A stretch of 64,000 nucleotides of DNA from Acanthosoma haemorrhoidale (GCA_930367205.1 OV884015.1:108812509-108876508), one strand, 5' to 3'. Shown: positions 33,358 through 45,685, counted from the stretch's first letter. The notes: generated from the sequence alone by a model not told the origin. Numbers and translations: made by a program.

Positions 33358-33359
33358 AT

Positions 33360-34195
33360 ACTAGGTTTTAATATATCGTTGGCTCAGAAGTTTTCTATCT
33401 ATGTGCCAAACTATTGAACTTGTGCGCCGTCTCTTAGAGATAGAAGTGTCCAACTCAAACATTAAAAACTTCTAGTTAGAAATTGAATATTTTTCCTCTT
33501 TAAAATTAGGTCATTTAGAAGAAATAAAAACTGACTAAATTGCGCTTGGTCAGAAGCAAACGACATTTTGATAAATATTATGCGGGCTCGTCTATTGAGC
33601 TTTATTAATTAATTTTAATTAGGAATGAAATAATCTTAATAATTTAACCTTCCCCCCCCCAACTATATGTTTATTTATAGATCTTTTTTGTTAATATTTT
33701 AAAGGTTGCAGGATTTATGTAAAAGCAATTTTAGGCGGAATTGGTTAGGTAAAAGGACCACCAATCCCAGGGGAGAGCTGCTCTAAGCGAGAATGCTACT
33801 TAGACCCGCCCTTAATTCCTGAAATAGATTTAGATTACCAGGGCCGAAACCCTGAGACCTCCCCGCCGATAACCTGGCATTCATCTCAGATTAAATATAT
33901 AACCGGGGCCGTAGGACGGGATTCAGATCCGATGATGGGGAACACTGAGCCGGGAACATCTAGCCAAGGTAGGGATTCAATCCACGTATTTTATCTTTGA
34001 AGCAATCCTAGCAGGGGATGGATTGGGGGCGGATCGGGGATTTCTTCCAGGCATTTGACCTATTTCTCCTGGATAATTCAAATAGGCCCCCTCATGTTCT
34101 GCGGCTCATTGCTGGAAGTCAGTCTTGGGGATTGAAGGAATACTCAACTCAACGAGTCCAAAATACCACTTAATAATTTTTTTATTTTTAATTGA
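33360..34195. other. unannotated stretch with GC-rich patch at 33755-34135
   Basis: The GC-rich patch has GGGATTCAGATCC and GGGATTCAATCC words that faintly resemble a tRNA B box, but no A box or fold was found. No coding signal is seen. Confidence 0.35.
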
Positions 34196-34201
34196 AACTT
34201 A

Positions 34202-34662
34202 TTTATTGTGATAAAATTCCAATTTGCCTTATTGGGCAATAAGTAATTGTAAATGTTCTCATTTATACAGTATTTACAAACAGCCCAGAGGCCTCCCAAA
34301 TCCACATGGTTCTCACCTCCCTCGCATGCGAAAGAGGAAGCGGAGTCTTGGGAAGCCCCACGATCCATCGGCCGCATTACCGGAAACGAGCCAATGGAGG
34401 CTAACGAAGAGCGCGAGAGCCACGTACGCTCAGGACATGATTAGAGAAACTGGCCATTGCCAGGACTCCCACTGTCACGTATTTATAGCAGGTCACGAGG
34501 CCACTGCCGCTTTAGTCTCCTAAGATGATTATAGGGATGCGTGGTGCAGTGCAATGACTGTGCTAGGGGATTAGGGTTGTTGGATGGGTTGTTATGGAAT
34601 TTTATAAAATTGGAAGGGATGAGTTCAAGAATGCAGGGTATATTAAGATATAAGCTATGAAG
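34202..34662 (-). mobile_element. LINE-A 3' fragment
   Basis: Minus strand, 3' end at TATTTATTGTGATAAAATTC. It contains the full conserved UTR block (CATGCGAAAGAGGAAGCGGA, GGACTCCCACTGTCACG) and breaks off at about 34662 in the NIPYILEL-type RT C-terminus. The sense-like open frames at 34224-34523 are antisense artefacts. Confidence 0.9.
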
Positions 34663-34904
34663 GTAATATTTATAATCAGAAATATTTCACTTCAGTTCCT
34701 TCTATATAAAAATTCCTTCTTTTTTTTTTTATATATTTTTGAATTTTTTCTTTTGCTACCGCCTTAAATATGTCCTTATCCATATGGGAATCAGAACTCG
34801 AGATCTTCATTTCATTCTTCTGAACTGGAAAGCAAGGAAAGAAACGTTAAATGGTTTTACCATACTTGCAGTTATTTTATTCCGAGCTTTATGAAATAAA
34901 CCTT

Positions 34905-35115
34905 CACAATTTAAGTAGTATTGAGTCCTATACCTCAATTGTAGAAAATTACAACAGACAGATAGACAGATAAAAACAGGTTGTTAATTATTAAGTAGTA
35001 CAGGCCTGTTTGTTTAAAGGACTAATGTCAATAATAATATTTTCGTCGATATTTCTACAATAATCCGTAGCTGAAATTAAAATACTAACTCAAATAACCG
35101 GAATATACAATCCAA
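34905..35115 (+). repeat. dispersed repeat of about 200 bp, partner at 31318-31520
   Basis: Second copy of the unknown repeat described at 31318, in the same orientation, 3.6 kb away. Confidence 0.85.
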
Positions 35116-35300
35116 AAGTCCTGTAGGTGTCGAGTTGAGAGAGTAAAGTGTACAGTTTTGAAGCGGTCATTGACTCGAGAGTGTGAGGCACAAACATTTA
35201 CTCAAATTGATTCTTTGCCGATAATTTTTTTGAAATTACTTGAGGCTTGTTTACGGGAATATTCCTAAATTATCTATGAAGTGATTATCTCCATTTGCAT

Positions 35301-35592
35301 TTTATTTTATACTGATAAAATTGCAATCTGCCTCATTGGGCAATTAGTAATTGTGATAAATGTTTTCATTCATATCATATTTACAATTTTCATTCTCTCG
35401 CTTATTCAAACAGTATTTCCATCAGCCCAGAGACCTCCCAAGATGTTTGTCACCTCCCTCATTTGCGAAAGAGGAAGCGGAGTCTTGGGAAGCCCCACGC
35501 TCCTATATTAGCCGCGTCACCAGAAACGAGCCAATGGAGGCTAACGAAGAGCGCGAGAGCCACATACGCTCAGGACACGATTGGAAAAAACT
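35301..35592 (-). mobile_element. LINE-A 3' UTR fragment
   Basis: Minus strand. It ends at ATTGCAATCTGCC and carries the AAGAGGAAGCGGAGTC block. It is 5'-truncated at about 35592 inside the GACACGATTGGA sequence. Confidence 0.88.
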
Positions 35593-35594
35593 AT

Positions 35595-36345
35595 AACAAA
35601 CCATTATCTCTACTATGTGAAAACCTCTTACAGCACAAAAGGAAATATTACAAGTCCATGTAACAGCATTTAATATATTATTCATTGTAGTTATGTGCAA
35701 TTAAACTGTTATGTGTGAGGATTTGAACCCCGAAGTTTTATATTATCAATGAACATTTTTCCTTTTAGGTTATTATTAGAAAAAAAACATTCTTACTGGA
35801 GAGTAGTTAATTAATCAAACGGTAGGCAATTTTAAAGATCACTTGGGATAATCTATTATTAAAGCAGGGATCCTAAACTCCGACTCTTTCCCCGGTTACT
35901 AATTACTTACCTATCAGGGTCATCCCGAAGTTGTTCTAATCCGACATTCGTGGGCCCTATGACTAAATGATGAAGGAGGATGGAAGTAAATTAAACAGCT
36001 AGCGGAGCCAGTGCCCTAAATAATACACAGGTATAAATGGAAGATGGCAATAATTGATGGACAGGCATTGGGACTCGGGCAGCGAATGGGCAAACAAACA
36101 CTGTTGCTACCTGTATATTTGTGGTCTCTTTTGTACCTACCAATAATACAGGTATGCTCCCTCTCAACGAGTCTGCTCTCAGGTACAAAATGTACCTACT
36201 ATGTACTATATACTATTTTTAATCAAATCGAGATTAAGTGTGTAGCCAAGATTCAGGACATATAACAAACTACAATAAATATATTCATTTATGTACAATC
36301 TATGCTGATTCCCTTAATTTATAATAACAATGGGATATGAAGGGG
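35595..36345. other. unannotated stretch with GC-richer patch at 35870-36090
   Basis: The patch contains ACTAATTACTTACC and AGTAAATTAAAC homeodomain-like words. No gene or shared repeat was seen. Confidence 0.35.
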
Positions 36346-36348
36346 GGA

Positions 36349-36506
36349 CTATATATATATATATATATATATACTTTTTAATGAAAGGCCAGAAAATAAT
36401 TGTAATTAAAGACGACATATATTGTGAGCGTATTAACGTTATGTATTTTTTTGTACAGTGGTTGAAACTAACCACAATTTTGATTGTCAGCGTGTCACAT
36501 TTGTAA
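36349..36506 (+). repeat. direct repeat flanking mariner, left copy with (TA)n
   Basis: (TA)n followed by ACTTTTTAATGAAAGGCC. It contains a 6-bp stem hairpin GTGGTTGAAACTAACCAC (about 36458-36475) and ends CACATTTGTAA. It matches 37498-37653 on the other side of the mariner. Confidence 0.9.
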
Positions 36507-36554
36507 AATATATATTGCTTTTCTGGGATAGATGCATAACTTTAAACAACATTT

Positions 36555-37493
36555 AGGTCGAGTCATAAGTAACTTCCGTTTTTTTATCAGACATTTATTT
36601 TACTCTCATTAAATAACGTTTTTGTGATTGAAGAGTGCAGGACGCTTTTCATGGAGTTTCTCTTGCACTCTTTGCAACTGCTGAACGTATCTATCCGCAG
36701 TAATAGTTACATTTGACTTGAACAGCTCGTGGTGAATTATTCCTTGACAATCCCACTATACACAATATAAAATATTTTGCCATGGATGTTTGCTTTCGGG
36801 TCTGGTAGGGCTGGTTGATCCTTATCAAGCCACTGTCTTTTGCGGACTATATTGTCATAGGTAACCCATTGTTCATCGCCTGTCAATCCTGTTTAAAAAA
36901 GGCTCAATTTTTACCCGTGAGAGCAGACTTGTGGCGATTGACATGTGATCTTTTTTATTCCGTTCACTGAGATTGTGAGGTACCCACACTCCTAACTTTC
37001 CCTAATTTCTCCAGGAGGTGGTTAACAGTTCATTGTGATTTAGTCAATCTTTCTGCTATACCTCTTATTGATTGAAGTGGATTTGGCTCCAATAATCCCT
37101 TTAAAAGGTTGTCGTCAAAGGTCCCGCCCTCGGTTCGTCTTTTAAGGTCGTATCTCCAGAACGGAATTTTATAAACCGATTTCTAACTGCCCGATCAGTG
37201 ATTAGTCCTTCACCATATACACAGCATATTTTTTCAACTGTCGCCCTGGCATTATTGCCTTCTTTAAATTCCCAAAGTATTACATGATGCATATGTTCTT
37301 TTTGACTCTCCATTTCAGAGGTTAAAAAAAAACAGTTTAACGTAACATGTATCACACAAGACAGTTGACAAAAGACTAACTGAAGCCTCGTCTATTTAGT
37401 GAAAACAAAAACTTGTTGTCATGGTAACTCATAGCGGGTAGATACGAACAATAGATTCTACTTAGCTGCATCGGAAGTTACTTATGACTCGAC

Positions 37494-37495
<2 letters not shown>
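36555..37495 (-). pseudogene. second mariner lineage, C-terminally deleted
   Basis: The inverted ends AGGTCGAGTCATAAGTAACT, continuing TCCG, match exactly at both sides. The minus-strand frame 37355-37101 reads MESQKEHMHHVILWEFKEGN, then ARATVEKICCVYGEGLITDR and FIKFRSGDTTLKDEPRAG, the mariner HTH. Later, with stops, it gives IVRKRQWLDKDQPALPDPKA-like sequence. It runs on to a HELFKSNVTIT-like and EKLHEKRPALF-like region, then skips directly to the end. The HDNARPH/PDLAPSDYHLF catalytic block is missing. At about 941 bp it is defective and complementary in its loss to the mariner at 24335. Confidence 0.9.
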
Positions 37496-37497
<2 letters not shown>

Positions 37498-37532
<35 letters not shown>

Positions 37533-37653
37533 TTTTTAATGAAACACCAGAAAATCACTCTAATTAAAGATGATAAATATGGTGTGAGCGTATGAACGTA
37601 ATGTATTTATTGTACAGTGGTTAAAACTAACCACAATTTTGTCACATTTGTAA
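37498..37653 (+). repeat. direct repeat flanking mariner, right copy with (TA)n
   Basis: Matches 36349-36506 with scattered changes and a 10-bp shortening near the end. The hairpin stem GTGGTT/AACCAC is unchanged while its loop has changed (GAAACT to AAAACT). Confidence 0.9.
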
Positions 37654-37659
37654 CTTCAA

Positions 37660-38400
37660 AGAATAATTTGTAAGAAACTGGTCCAAAGAGCCTTTTCGTC
37701 AGGATTTCCAAAAGTTCTGTCGAAATCATCCACGATATCAGTTTCAAAACATGCGATTACTTTTGGTACTTATCAAAATACGTCGAGTATATGCTTTATA
37801 ATTGATAGGGTACTTTTCGTTTCGAGTGGGAAACATTTTACACAAGAAGGTCCCGAATTCAGATCTCGGTTCTGCCAACAATATTTTTTTTTACCAATTG
37901 AAGAATTGTTCCTGTTATCAGATTAGTTCCAAAAAAATGGAATATCCATTGATGTTTACTCGTAAGAGATAAGGGGAGGTAGATTTGATCTTTGATGCAA
38001 ACACCATTAGTCCGCAGCCGTCACATGGAGAGAGGCTAAAAATGTTGAAATGCTATCTGTTCAACGGCCATTTCATATCGGCTTTTCAAACACAAAAACA
38101 GATTGTGGCCGATAAAGATAACGGCTACTATAGGATATTACGGTAGGACATAAGAGTTAAACACGACGTGTTGACGTGTAACAGCTGCGCGTCACGCGAG
38201 CCGCATTCTCGTGATGAAAATAACAAATATGGGCAGTGTGTGATTATAGGCCGAATGAAGAGACTGTTAGTTGGCTTGGATTTCCATTACAGTAATTGAT
38301 CGTCACTTATCGAGATTATTCTCACTTTGTCTTATTATTAATGACTCACACTTTGACGCTCGCCTGAATCCCAAATTTTAGGAGCAAGAACTCAAAATTA
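37660..38400. other. unannotated stretch with GC-richer patch at 38020-38340
   Basis: The patch contains two GATA words (CCGATAAAG, AGATAACGG) and an ACACGTC/GACGTG block at about 38161-38178. No coding frame was found. Confidence 0.35.
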
Positions 38401-38403
38401 TAT

Positions 38404-38406
<3 letters not shown>

Positions 38407-38480
<74 letters not shown>
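38407..38480. repeat. (CT)n microsatellite
   Basis: About 36 uninterrupted CT units. Confidence 0.98.
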
Positions 38481-38482
<2 letters not shown>

Positions 38483-38630
38483 GAGTCCGAATACAGCTTT
38501 AAACTTCAAGTCAGGTACGTTTTGCTTGAGCAGAAACTTATCAAGCAAAAAACAGTAACATTAAAATAGTTATTCCATATTCAATATTGCTAATACATAT
38601 TAATAGTTTTTTATTTTTAAGTACAAAATC

Positions 38631-39021
38631 TTTATTGTGATTAAATTACAATCTGCCTTATTGGGCAATAAGTTATTGTGATAAATGTTCTCATTCATAC
38701 CACATTTACAATTCTTCATTCATTCGCTCATTCATACAGTATTTACAAACAGGCCAGAGACCTCCCAAATCCATATGATTGTCACCTCCCTCGCATGCGA
38801 AAGGGGAAGCGGAGTCTTAGTTAGTCCCTATAGCTCCTCGACTGGATACGAGCCATGGGAGCTGACCAAGAGCACGAGAGCCACAGACGCTCAGAGCATT
38901 GCCAGGACTCCCACTGTCACGTATTTACAGCAGGTCATGAGGCCACTGCCGTTTCAGTCTGCGAGGAAGATTATAGGGATGTGTGGCGCAGTGACTTGCT
39001 AGGGGATTAGGGTAGTTGAAT
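38631..39021 (-). mobile_element. LINE-A 3' fragment
   Basis: Minus strand. 3' UTR ending ATTACAATCTGCC with an internal deletion near 38900 (CTCAGAGCATTGCCAGGACT). It is 5'-truncated at about 39021. Confidence 0.89.
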
Positions 39022-39024
39022 ATT

Positions 39025-41490
39025 TGCTTATATGTAATATAATTCTGATCAAACCGAACGAGGTCTCGAAAAATCATATAAAGCGTAAATTGTAATTAAT
39101 ACTGATCAATCGAGACAACTCTCTTGGAATTGTGACTGAATAGAAATTTTCAGGATTTTAAACCAGATTGACTCTTATTTTTTTTATTCTAGTTTAAGGA
39201 TTATAGTGTAATCGATATTTTACCCGCTTCCCGGTGTTCAATCGACATGTTTTGCCTAGTTATTTGATAGTCGATATATATTTTAAGTTTGAACGTAACC
39301 GCCAAACTTCGGCACATATGCGAGATGTCCCGACAGAGAGCGCTACTATGAAAGGACGCTCTGAGTTGTAACCTCCTGAATATGGGTGCGCTTGTTAAGA
39401 CAATGGTCAACTCTAAGTATCTACAATTGTATTGATTCAGGTTAGTTATAAGTTTTATTTGTTTATTGTTATATTTGTAGTGCTAGCTAATGTGTACATA
39501 TGTTTAATATTACAGTTCTAAACTGCATCTGCAAGTGTTCGATTTATAACCTGAGAACCTCCACCTCCTTTTAAGTTTCTGAATTCGAAACTATATATAT
39601 ATATATAAGTTACCTGTATGCAAGCCCTATATAAGCCATAAACAATAACACGACCTATGTAGCAGGTGAAATCATAAAGTCAGTTCATTTCCAGCAGCTT
39701 ATTGTTACTCTACCCCCCCTTTTTTAACTACGTGTTTTAGTCTAATCACTATACTATACTCTGCTATATTATACTATACTATACTATACTCTACTCTACT
39801 GTACTATACTATACTACACTTTTATGGCCTAAAATCGCGCATCTTTTAAAATTATATAGTGTTATTTGGAACTGGGTATGTATTATTAAATCATAAAATT
39901 TATTTTGATATCACATATACAATTATATTTACTAATACAATACAAGAACACTAAAAATGTTATCGTCGATTCTTAAAGACTTTTTTTTTTTGCGTAAGCA
40001 GTGTACCGGTTATTTTTCTACCTATTGGATATTGTGAGCATTTTAGACAAATTTCTAGCCACAAATCAGTTAATTCCCTCGACAGACTTGTGCTGTAGCC
40101 AGGCTGTGTGACAAGCTAGTTGGGCCGTGCTATCGAACGACAGCGTTGGCTATCCCAGCCAAAATAGCCTAATTCCTGTCATGAGTTGTTAGGGCAATTT
40201 CGGTAAATTCTCCGCCCCCCCTCCCTCTAAACTGCTTACTTCAATTCGCCACTAACCAGCCTGACCTAAATCCATCTTAGAACATCTTCGTACCATGCCC
40301 TACCGTTCAGTATGCCGTTCCTACAACAACTGTATTAAGTACTAGTATCAGAAGCATTATCTAGTTCATTTATTTATTGTATCATATATTATTTATTTTT
40401 ATTTAACTGACGTCGTTTTTACATAATATGTAAAATGTCGTCAGAGTGAAGAAACAATACTAAGATATCCTACTAATATAACAAATGAATATGAGCGATA
40501 ATAAAATAAATGATTTCCGTTTGGTTTTCAAAACATTGCCTTTTGGAAAATCTTTGTGGCACTTAATCATAGCATTACCGACTATAAAACTCTCTAGTGT
40601 TTAAGTGTTTACTTAGTTTTCATTTCAGATATTTTAAATGTAAACTGTATATTTTACTGTCAATTGTATTTATTCTATAAATAGTGACACTGTTATTATT
40701 AATTACTAGAGTTTAATGGCGTACAATTAAAATGTAATATAGTTTGGATCGTTTTTATGGACCTCTATTGCAGAACAGACAGGCTGACATGACGGTTGCC
40801 TCGTACTAGGTTGAAAGTAGAGCTTCGCCCTTCTTCCTCGGGAAGGAAGTGGGAAGATTATTACAAGAGCAACAGCAGAGAGCACACCTAAAGTTAAGAG
40901 GAAAAGATGAAAGGGGAAATTACGTCCGGTTGGACGACCCCATGAATGACAATTGGCGTACTTCGTTATTCCTATTCGTGGCAAATCTGCTTTCTTTTCA
41001 TTTTATTGTGTCTGTAAAATTGTCTCAGTGCGTCAAAGAACATACCTGACCAAGTCTTGGGTTCGATTCCTGTACAATGAGCTGTATTATGTATTTTCTT
41101 ATCACGGAGGGAGTTTCTGTCTGAAATTCTGAAATTTCATTCTACTCGTACTATTTTGATATATATTTCGCTAAAGTTTAAAACATTTCTAAATCATTTC
41201 TCTAGAACTGTTTAAGATTTAAATTTTAATGCTCCATTAACTTATGTTGTTTGTACCCAGCCATGAAATTTCACATGGAGGTTCCGTTTGAAGAAGATAA
41301 CCTCAATCGTGATTAATTAATCAAATGCTTCTTATAGAAGGTAAATATTTTGAAATATACTCCTCTTGAATTTGATCATTATCTTGGGACTCTGTAGGTA
41401 AATTTGAACCAAAAATTCATTGAGCTGAGCCTAAAAGTTTTATTAGACAAATTAGTTTTCTGGTCACAGAATGTTCGGGTCCCCTCTGCT
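39025..41490. other. long stretch without genes
   Basis: AT-rich DNA with a (TATAC)n-type pentanucleotide tract at 39750-39820, a short TA tract at 39592-39606, and a GC-richer patch at 40740-40960. A perfect B-box-like GGTTCGATTCC at about 41059-41069 follows a weak A-box-like TCTCAGTGCG; a tRNA pseudogene is possible but unsupported by a fold. No protein domain was recognised. Confidence 0.4.
39750..39820. repeat. ACTAT/ACTCT pentanucleotide tandem repeat
   Basis: Units ACTAT and ACTCT repeat about 14 times with substitutions. Confidence 0.9.
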
Positions 41491-41494
41491 TTTT

Positions 41495-42080
41495 TTTGTT
41501 TTTTTTTATTTCAAAACCCCTTATTGATCAAAAGTTTTACAATTTACAAATCTTCGATTTACAGATTTCTTCTCTTACTGCATATCTGCGTATGCATTCG
41601 AAGGAGGGTAGAATTACAATAACAATTTTCTATTTGAAGTTAAAATTACATTAGGGTACAGGGCTAGGGCTAGCTGATGGGACTCACGTTCAGATTGCAA
41701 TGTGGGAACTACAAACTAAAACCTAAACCTAGAACCTAAGACTAAAGCGTTCCAGCCGCGACAGCGTCCTGCCATCGATGGGGGAACGGAGCGGGGGTTA
41801 TCGTGTTAAACACTGGGTTTGTCATGTATTGCAACGAACCGAAGAATTTGATATGTCTACGTTGAATGAATTCATTCACAGGTCAAATACCTCGTGAAGC
41901 TCACTGTTGCTCCGTTGCTCGAATGAAGTATTTCTGACCACTTTCATCAGTATAGCGTTTTGGAATTGTTGGAGTCACCTAGCTGTCGTATACGTCAGAT
42001 AACGAAACAGCGGTGCACCATACAGCGGAGTAGGCCTGAGTACACTGTTGTAAATCAATAGCTTTAGACGCAGTTATAGA
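41495..42080 (-). pseudogene. diverged LINE-B relative
   Basis: Minus strand. The frame reads VNEFIQRRHIKFFGSLQYM, then TNPVFNTITPAPFPHRWQDA and a stop. Upstream, with stops, a TQAYSAVWCTAVSLSDVYDS-type connection region is present. The 3' UTR contains GAAGGAGGGTA, as in the tandem block at 4125. It differs from the main LINE-B copies throughout, so it is an older subfamily. Confidence 0.82.
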
Positions 42081-42084
42081 TTGG

Positions 42085-42600
42085 GGAAAGTCAGTATATG
42101 CGTAAGCCGGTTAGACTTCGTTTATGGCGATGAAGTAAAATTGTCCCCTCTGCATAATTTCTGTTCAATTTGAAGGGACTTGAAATTATTGAAACGAGAA
42201 AACGTGTCACCATTTAGTATAATTACAAGTCCCACGTCCGCAGATGATACGTGAAATAATTAAAATTCCATGTACAATGTTAGTGTGATTTTGCCTGCAT
42301 ATCCTTGTAGCACTGTCGCACCTCATCTTAATCTCCGAGTCACAGCAATTAAACATTTATTATTCTGGTATTTATTCATAAATAGGGACGTATTGAACAG
42401 CTGTTCGCTTACTTTTTAGTATTTTTCAAAAAAATTAAAGTGACTTCGTAATTTGATAAATGGATAATTTTTAATTCGGGCACATGTGATTTTAACTTTT
42501 AATGAATACTTTATGTTAGGACATTTACAGGGAGCTTTGCCATACATCCTTACTGTTAAGGTATTAGAACCAATTCAGGGTTAAAGGGGGAACCAATTTA
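42085..42600. other. unannotated stretch
   Basis: AT-rich; nothing recognised. Confidence 0.45.
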
Positions 42601-42602
42601 CC

Positions 42603-43113
42603 AAAAAAGTCGAACATCAAGCGTATCCAATCCTTTCAATCAAAAGTCCTGAGAACAATAGTGAATGCCCATAACGATCCTAATATACCTTAGATTCTTG
42701 AACTCATCCCTTACAAGTTCATGCAATTCCAAAGTAACCTATCCAATCATCCTTATCCCCTAGCACAGTCATTGTACTGCACCACTCATCCATATAATCC
42801 TCCTCGGGGACTAAAACGGCAGCGGTCTCGTGACCTGCTATAAATACGTGACAATGGGAGTCCTGGCAATGGCCAGTTTCTCCAATCATGTCCTGAGCGT
42901 CTGTGGCTCTCACGCTCTTGATAAGCCTCCGCTGGCTCGTATTCAGAGACGTGGCTGACAAAGGAGCGTGGGGAACTTCCCAAGACTCTGCTTCCTTTTT
43001 CGCTTGCAAGGGAGGTGACAACACTGTGGATTTTGGAGGTCTCTGGGCATGAAACATTTAATTCTGAATGAAAACATTTATCACAATTACTTATTTCCAA
43101 CGGAGCAGATTCT
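42603..43113 (+). pseudogene. LINE-A copy (RT C-terminal end and 3' UTR)
   Basis: Begins AAAAAAGTCGAACATCAAGC (RT KKSNIKRIQSFQSKVLRTIV region). It carries an internal deletion at about 42670, then the end of the coding part and most of the UTR, degrading at ACTTATTTCCAACGGAGCAG. It starts at almost the same motif as one junction in the copy at 44567. Confidence 0.88.
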
Positions 43114-43114
43114 T

Positions 43115-43845
43115 TCTAAAAGTTCTTTTTATCATCAGAACCCGTTAATATATAATTTTGGGAACTGCAGTAAATTTATGCAATTTCTCGCATTAAAGTT
43201 GATGCTTCAAACAAATGAAATGAAGATAGAGAGAAAGGACTAGCTGAAAAGAACAAGTGGGAAATCGCAAAAAATGAGCTGAATCTTATTAATGAACCTT
43301 CAAATATAACTTTCTTGATTCGGAGGGCCTGGTGTACTCTTTAAGATCAAGGCTTCGTGGTCTATTTCTAGACAACATCGAAAACATGTTTTGTCAACTC
43401 CATAAAGACCTGCAAAATATTTTAATTGATAGTGAATTAATTTTTACTAAATACCATCTAAGTTTGCAATGCGTCGAAGGAGCACTCAAATCCATAATAT
43501 TACTGTCATAAATATTATATTTAATTTTTCATTTTTTTCTGTTCATTTCACTCACTTCATATTTATTAAAAACAACATAATTTTATTATAAAAACCCTTG
43601 TTAGATCACGTAGATGCAGTCAATTTATGCAATTGACGATTGTTGTTTAATTATGTGTTATTTTGTTTGTTAGGGCCTTTGTCGCTAATTGTGTAGTACA
43701 ATCAAAAGTGCTTGTACTCCAATATAAAAATTTTGTGACTTGAATTGACAAACATCAGCCAAAATATAATTGTTCTAAAATGAGGATAATTAGATGCAGT
43801 CCATTAGGAGATGAGATGAAGTCTTCTCGCTTGTGCATACACAGT
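43115..43845. other. unannotated AT-rich stretch
   Basis: No gene or shared repeat was seen. Confidence 0.45.
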
Positions 43846-43849
43846 AGAG

Positions 43850-44370
43850 GAACAGACGAGGGTATGTAAGCGTCTCGATGTTGGAACAGCGGAAGAGGAT
43901 CTTGTGTACCCTAGCGACTGGGAAAGTTTCCAGCTAGCGAGAGTTATCATTGATAAGCCTGGCAGGAAACTAGTTCCTCTGGCCCACTTTAAAGTGCAAT
44001 TATAGCGGCAAAGACTTGAGTTTTACTCACTCTCTTTGTCGACCCCCCCCCCCCCGATGCTAATTCTGAGGAATCTCCAATAAGCTCCGCCTGATTTCAT
44101 CCTGCCCTGTTTTGTAACAATCGCCTTTGATCTCGGATTATTTCCAAACCCATCCTCTGTTTCCGCACCCTCCAAGTCTTTATATATATATAAATTGGAT
44201 TTATTTAACGCGCCGATAGAGACACGGCCCGGTGAACTTTTTCTTGAGAGGGGAATGCGATAGTAGCAACTTTTAATTGCCAATCCTCTTTAGTAGGAGG
44301 AGAGCGCCTTTAAAGGATTTATAGCTAATTCGGACCATTTAGAAGAGAGGTTTCTTCAAACGGCAATTAT
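43850..44370. promoter_or_regulatory. candidate cis-regulatory island with SOX and TCF motifs
   Basis: About 520 bp of GC-richer single-copy DNA. TAACAAT (44115-44121, SOX-type) lies 2 bp before CCTTTGATCT (44124-44133, a full TCF/LEF consensus). TTTAATTGCC and CTAATTCGG homeodomain-like words follow. A C14 run lies at about 44042-44055. The minus-strand frame at 44023-44283 has no domain that I recognise. Regulatory function is inference. Confidence 0.35.
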
Positions 44371-44566
44371 TCCATTAAATCTTGGACAATGGCATTAGTG
44401 ACGATGAGATTAACATAAACGGACGGTATACAACTTCTTTTTTTTTTTTTAAATCCAACTTAGCTCTGGCTCGGTGCTCTGCAGCTTTGAAGCTCTCTCA
44501 TGTCGCATTTCGGATTTTAAATGAGGGGTTCTATTATTTTCACACATTAATGAAATTCTCTCCCTG

Positions 44567-45246
44567 TACTTAGGCTTCCATCTCGACAAACGGCTGACCT
44601 GGAACCCACGAGGCTAAAAAGACAGGAACTAAACAGACGCTTTGGACAACTGTACAGACTACTTCAAAGGGAATCCCATCTCTCAATAGAAAACAAATTA
44701 ATAATTTACAAAGTTATACTTAACCCAATCTGGACATACGGAATAGAGCTATGGGGGACATCAAAAAAGTCGAACATCAAGCGTATCTAATTCTTTCAAT
44801 CAAAAGTCCTGAGAACAATAGTAAATGACTCTTATTACCTCAGCAACAAAACCCTCATCCTCAAACCCTTATCCCCTAGCACAGTCATTGCACTGCACCA
44901 CTCATCCCTATAACCCTCCTTGGAGACTAAAACGGCAGTGGCCTCGTGACCTGCTATAAATGTGTAACAGTGGAAGTCCTTCTCCAAATATGTCCTGACC
45001 ATATGTGGCTCTCGTGCTCTTGTTCATCTTACGGTGACGCGGCTGACGGAGGAGCGTGGGGGACTTCCCAAGACTCCGCTTCTTCTTTCGCATGCGAGGT
45101 AAGTGACAACCATGTGGATTTGGGAGGTCTCTGGGCTGTTTGCAAATACTGTATGAATGAAAATCGTAAATATGGTATGAATGTGATCATTTATCACAAT
45201 TACTTATTGCCCGATGAAGCAGATTGTAATTTTATCATAATAAATT
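44567..45246 (+). pseudogene. LINE-A copy with the longest RT C-terminal remnant
   Basis: Begins YLGFHLDKRLTWNP (post-catalytic RT motif). A 1-bp frameshift follows, then RLKRQELNRRFGQLYRLLQR, ESHLSIENKLIIYKVILNPI and WTYGIELWGTSKKSNIKRI. Further stops and a deletion near 44868 lead into the 3' UTR, which ends CAGATTGTAATTTTATCATA. This copy defines the LINE-A family as jockey-type by its order of motifs. Endonuclease and RT catalytic residues are absent. Confidence 0.92.
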
Positions 45247-45284
45247 TGTTGTTGATTATGAAAAAAAGAATTAACGGGAACGTC

Positions 45285-45575
45285 TGTCGACATTATGTTG
45301 GGTCTAGGTAATAGGCTGGTTGGTGCTGCAGACCGGAACCGGGCGCCCTAACCACAGAGTAACTGCCCATACCTTCCCATTGTCCGCCCATCTCATTTTG
45401 ATTAATGCTACACAGGGAGGGGTCTGCGCAATGATGCTATATACTAACATCCCTCATCGTGCCTGCTCAATTGTCCGGAGCGTCCATTGCTGGCATAAAG
45501 GGCATTCCTCAATCAGGCAGCAATGCGACTAGGACATTTGGGATCGATTGCGCTAACGTCAATTGTAAATCGTTT
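45285..45575. promoter_or_regulatory. GC-richer non-coding island
   Basis: Contains AACCACAG (Runx-type), CCATTGTCC (SOX-type) and TTTTGATTAATG, with no domain-bearing frame. Inferred as a possible regulatory sequence. Confidence 0.28.
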
Positions 45576-45685
45576 AATAGAGATTAATATAGAAAGGTTC
45601 GATAATTCACAATTAACTACCACAATGGGGTGAATAAGTGGATTCAAAATTCACAAGTATAATTTCTAGAATTTACTTACGAGTC

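Noticed and set aside
33755..34135. Possible tRNA-derived SINE
   Set aside because: Only faint B-box-like words, no A box and no second copy in the window.
34224..34523. Plus-strand frames with LTKSARATYAQDMI-like peptide
   Set aside because: They are antisense of the LINE-A 3' UTR (minus-strand copy), and recur at 35360, 38685, 42719 and 48877 for the same reason.
41021..41078. tRNA gene candidate with a perfect B-box word
   Set aside because: A box is weak and I could not form acceptor and anticodon stems by eye.
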